Source: an uncultured Opitutia bacterium (GTDB lineage Bacteria > Verrucomicrobiota > Verrucomicrobiia > Opitutales > Opitutaceae). Taken from it: a DNA stretch of 64,000 nt. Made by a program: the position numbers and the translations under genes. Of this stretch, positions 62,125 to 64,000 are shown one piece after another (position 1 is the first letter of the stretch; each line of letters starts with the position of its first letter). The DNA is taken from the NCBI GenBank assembly GCA_903902745.1, contig CAIUWA010000022.1:1-64000 (forward strand). Direction: 5' to 3'. The notes under the pieces are model-generated. The model ran no database searches and was not told where the DNA came from. It saw nothing but the letters and a program-made list of their open reading frames with translations.

Positions 62125-63933
62125 TCAGGCCGCGGCCAGATCGCGCAATACGGCGTCGACGCTGCGCAACCGTCCGGCGGGGAAGAACCCGTTGATCCGC
62201 GTGATCACCTGCTGGATGATGCCATCGGGGCAGGACGCGCCGCCCGTGATGAGCACCCGTTTGGGCCCGGGTAGGCCCTCCGCCTTGCCCGCCACAGCTT
62301 GAGCGACGGCGGACGAATCGGCGCCGGCGGGCCAGAGCGGGCGTGACTCGGTGTAGCCCTGGCCGCCGCCGGAGTAAACATAGTGCTCCACGGTGTCGCA
62401 GGAGAGGATGCTGTGTTCGGACTGGATGAAGAACGCCTTGGGCCCGAGGCGCTGTTCGCACAGCCGGAAAAGCTGGTAGGTGTTCGAGGAGTTCCGGCCG
62501 CCGATCACAAACGCCGCGTCCAGCGGCTCGGCCAGCGCCCGGCTGAGCGCATCCTGGTTGACCTGGGTGGCGTAGCACAGGGTGTCGCGGCGGCTGCTGC
62601 CGCCCAGATGCGTGTCGTCGCTGAACTTGGCGCGATACACGGCGCGCAGGTGCTCGATGATGGCCAGAGTCTCATTCATCAGCAGCGTCGTCTGGTTGAC
62701 GACGGCCACCCGCTCAAGATGCCGGTTTACGTCGAAACCCGGGGTGTGCCGCCCGGCAAAGAGTTCGTAAAAGCGCGCGCGGACCGCCGGGTCCGGGCTG
62801 GCGATGATGGCGCCGAGTTGATGCGTCTCCTCCAGGTTGCGGACGATGACGGCCTGCGCGTGGCGGCGGGTGTTGGAGAACGTCGCCTTCGTTTCCTCAT
62901 GCTCATGCTTGCCGTGGATGATGACGGTGTAGCCTTCGCGGCCGTAGGTCCGCGCCGCCTTCCAGACTTTTTCCACGAGCATGCAGGTGGCGTCATACTG
63001 GCAGACGGGAATGCCCTTGCGCACCAGCCGGGCCTTGTCCTCGTCCGTGGCGCCGAAGGCCGGGGTGATGACAATGTCGTCGGGATTCAGAGTGTCCCAG
63101 AGAAGCGGGCTCTGGTTCGCCGGGGCCGCGGGAGCGGTTGAAGTCACCGTGGAGGCCGGGGCCCCGATGCGCCCGTCGGTGGCGTAAGGCGTGCCACGGT
63201 CGGTCTGGAGATAGCGCAGGCCGCGACGCAACAGATCCTCGTTCACAAACGGATTGTGGATGAGTTCCGAGAGCATGAACACGCGTCGGCCGGGATTCTC
63301 CGCGAGCGTCTCGTAGGCGCGCTCGATGGCGTTTTTGACGCCGAGGCAGAAGCCGAAGTGGCTCGGGATCACGTGGTGCACGGCACCGAAGTCGAGCGTG
63401 ACGGGCGCCGCGGCCGAGCGCTCCTGCTGGCGGGCGAGCGCCTTGATCGCGGCGCAGAGCTGCGACTGGTAGAGCGCGCTGGCCGTGGGGTCCTGCGCGT
63501 AAATCGAGGTGTTGCGCTCCTTTTCCGGGCGGAACTTGTAGATGAAATCGTTTTCCCCAAGATGGAGATAGGGTATCTCAATGAGATAGGGTTCCAGCTC
63601 TCCCAGAATTCCGGCGAGGGCGGGAGCTGTCACGTCGGCCCGGGCCGCGAGGTCATCCAGGGCGTGAAAGGCAATCTCGGGCTCCACCGCCGGCCCGGCA
63701 ACCTGGACGAAAAGCACGCGATAGGACCGACCATCGGCGGCGGCAGAGAAATATTCCACCGGCGTGGTATGCCGGGGAAACGCCGATTCCAGCCGGGCGG
63801 TCGCCATCGCCAGGTCGGCCCCGGTGAAGGCGAGCCCGGCCTGGCCACCGACGAGGCGCACGGCGAGCTGATTACCCGGATTGAACGCGAGAATGCAGCA
63901 GAGGGCGGGACTTTCGGCGGCGGCCGGAGACAT
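62125..63933 (-). CDS. ispH: IspH (HMBPP reductase) with long N-terminal extension
   Basis: This 602-residue protein carries IspH, the [4Fe-4S] enzyme of the last MEP-pathway step (HMBPP to IPP/DMAPP), at about residues 180-600. The three cluster cysteines are present: Cys196 (FGFCLGVK), Cys317 (YDATCMLV) and Cys453 (DTLCYATQ). The catalytic region GKHEHEET and VVNQTTLLMNE resemble the plant/cyanobacterial type. The GGRNSSNT and ITGGASCPDG motifs hold the substrate; the latter has an extra Cys568. Residues 1-180 are an additional domain (for example VEYFSAAADGRSYRVLFVQV) of unknown fold. Typical bacterial IspH has about 310 residues. Confidence 0.93.
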   Translation of the reverse strand: MSPAAAESPALCCILAFNPGNQLAVRLVGGQAGLAFTGADLAMATARLESAFPRHTTPVEYFSAAADGRSYRVLFVQVAGPAVEPEIAFHALDDLAARADVTAPALAGILGELEPYLIEIPYLHLGENDFIYKFRPEKERNTSIYAQDPTASALYQSQLCAAIKALARQQERSAAAPVTLDFGAVHHVIPSHFGFCLGVKNAIERAYETLAENPGRRVFMLSELIHNPFVNEDLLRRGLRYLQTDRGTPYATDGRIGAPASTVTSTAPAAPANQSPLLWDTLNPDDIVITPAFGATDEDKARLVRKGIPVCQYDATCMLVEKVWKAARTYGREGYTVIIHGKHEHEETKATFSNTRRHAQAVIVRNLEETHQLGAIIASPDPAVRARFYELFAGRHTPGFDVNRHLERVAVVNQTTLLMNETLAIIEHLRAVYRAKFSDDTHLGGSSRRDTLCYATQVNQDALSRALAEPLDAAFVIGGRNSSNTYQLFRLCEQRLGPKAFFIQSEHSILSCDTVEHYVYSGGGQGYTESRPLWPAGADSSAVAQAVAGKAEGLPGPKRVLITGGASCPDGIIQQVITRINGFFPAGRLRSVDAVLRDLAAA

Positions 63934-64000
63934 GGGGCGAAAGGCAACATGGCCCCTGCACGGGGGTCAAGTTAGGCAGAGGTTGGAGCCGGCTGGACTG

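Noticed and set aside
1-64000. CRISPR array
   Set aside because: The repeats in this window are dispersed palindromes of different families with no regular spacing, and no cas gene is present.

Overview
This window is GC-rich chromosomal DNA from a Gram-negative bacterium, most likely an Opitutaceae-type member of the Verrucomicrobiota. The evidence is an exported Ig-repeat protein with the N-terminus and C-terminal modules typical of Opitutaceae, a PEP-CTERM-anchored protein, an LptD-like outer-membrane protein, a plant/cyanobacterial-style IspH, and many GTAG...CTAC palindromic intergenic repeats. The content is mostly core genome. I see no rRNA, CRISPR array, insertion sequence, phage gene or RAYT transposase. 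There is one tRNA, tRNA-Val(GAC), at the left edge.

Layout. 0-9 kb: tRNA-Val, an SDR oxidoreductase, a TetR/EmrB/EmrA-type drug-efflux operon on the minus strand with a palindromic operator, recN, and an exported Ig-domain protein. 9-13 kb: 5-oxoprolinase genes pxpB-pxpC-pxpA, then ychF. 12.6-16.3 kb: rpsP-trmD-rplS without rimM, then transketolase. 16.3-23 kb: a MarR regulator with a palindromic operator, followed by a complete tripartite RND efflux system. 23-35 kb: an AsmA-like giant protein, a phytase-like esterase, an acyltransferase/acyl-ACP synthetase fusion, a GlcD-like FAD dehydrogenase, a second DHA2 transporter and an exported alpha/beta hydrolase. 35-44 kb: smc and, on the opposite strand, scpA, a small unknown protein and trxA; then an RsmB-type rRNA methyltransferase and LptD. 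44-50 kb: ppc and glgB (anaplerosis and glycogen branching), and a small C39-like protein. 50-52.3 kb: a PEP-CTERM protein with an ice-binding-like fold, and a secreted esterase. 52.3-57.3 kb: a minus-strand signalling cluster of two receiver proteins, a GreA/B-like protein, a hybrid kinase lacking a sensor, a kinase-fragment protein with only the HisKA domain, and a histone H1-like basic protein. 57.5-60 kb: an orphan ParA ATPase, frameshifted here, with two uncharacterised partners, one of them a coiled coil. 60-64 kb: a PagL-like lipid A deacylase, an outer-membrane barrel, and an N-terminally extended IspH.

The most unusual features are: the dense set of intergenic palindromes, including REPIN-like GTAG...CTAC elements, one nested inside another, some supplying the stop codons of neighbouring genes, and one family with compensatory changes in its central palindrome; the orphan ParA/helical/coiled-coil trio, which looks like a cargo-positioning module without ParB; and the signalling cluster built from partial two-component proteins.
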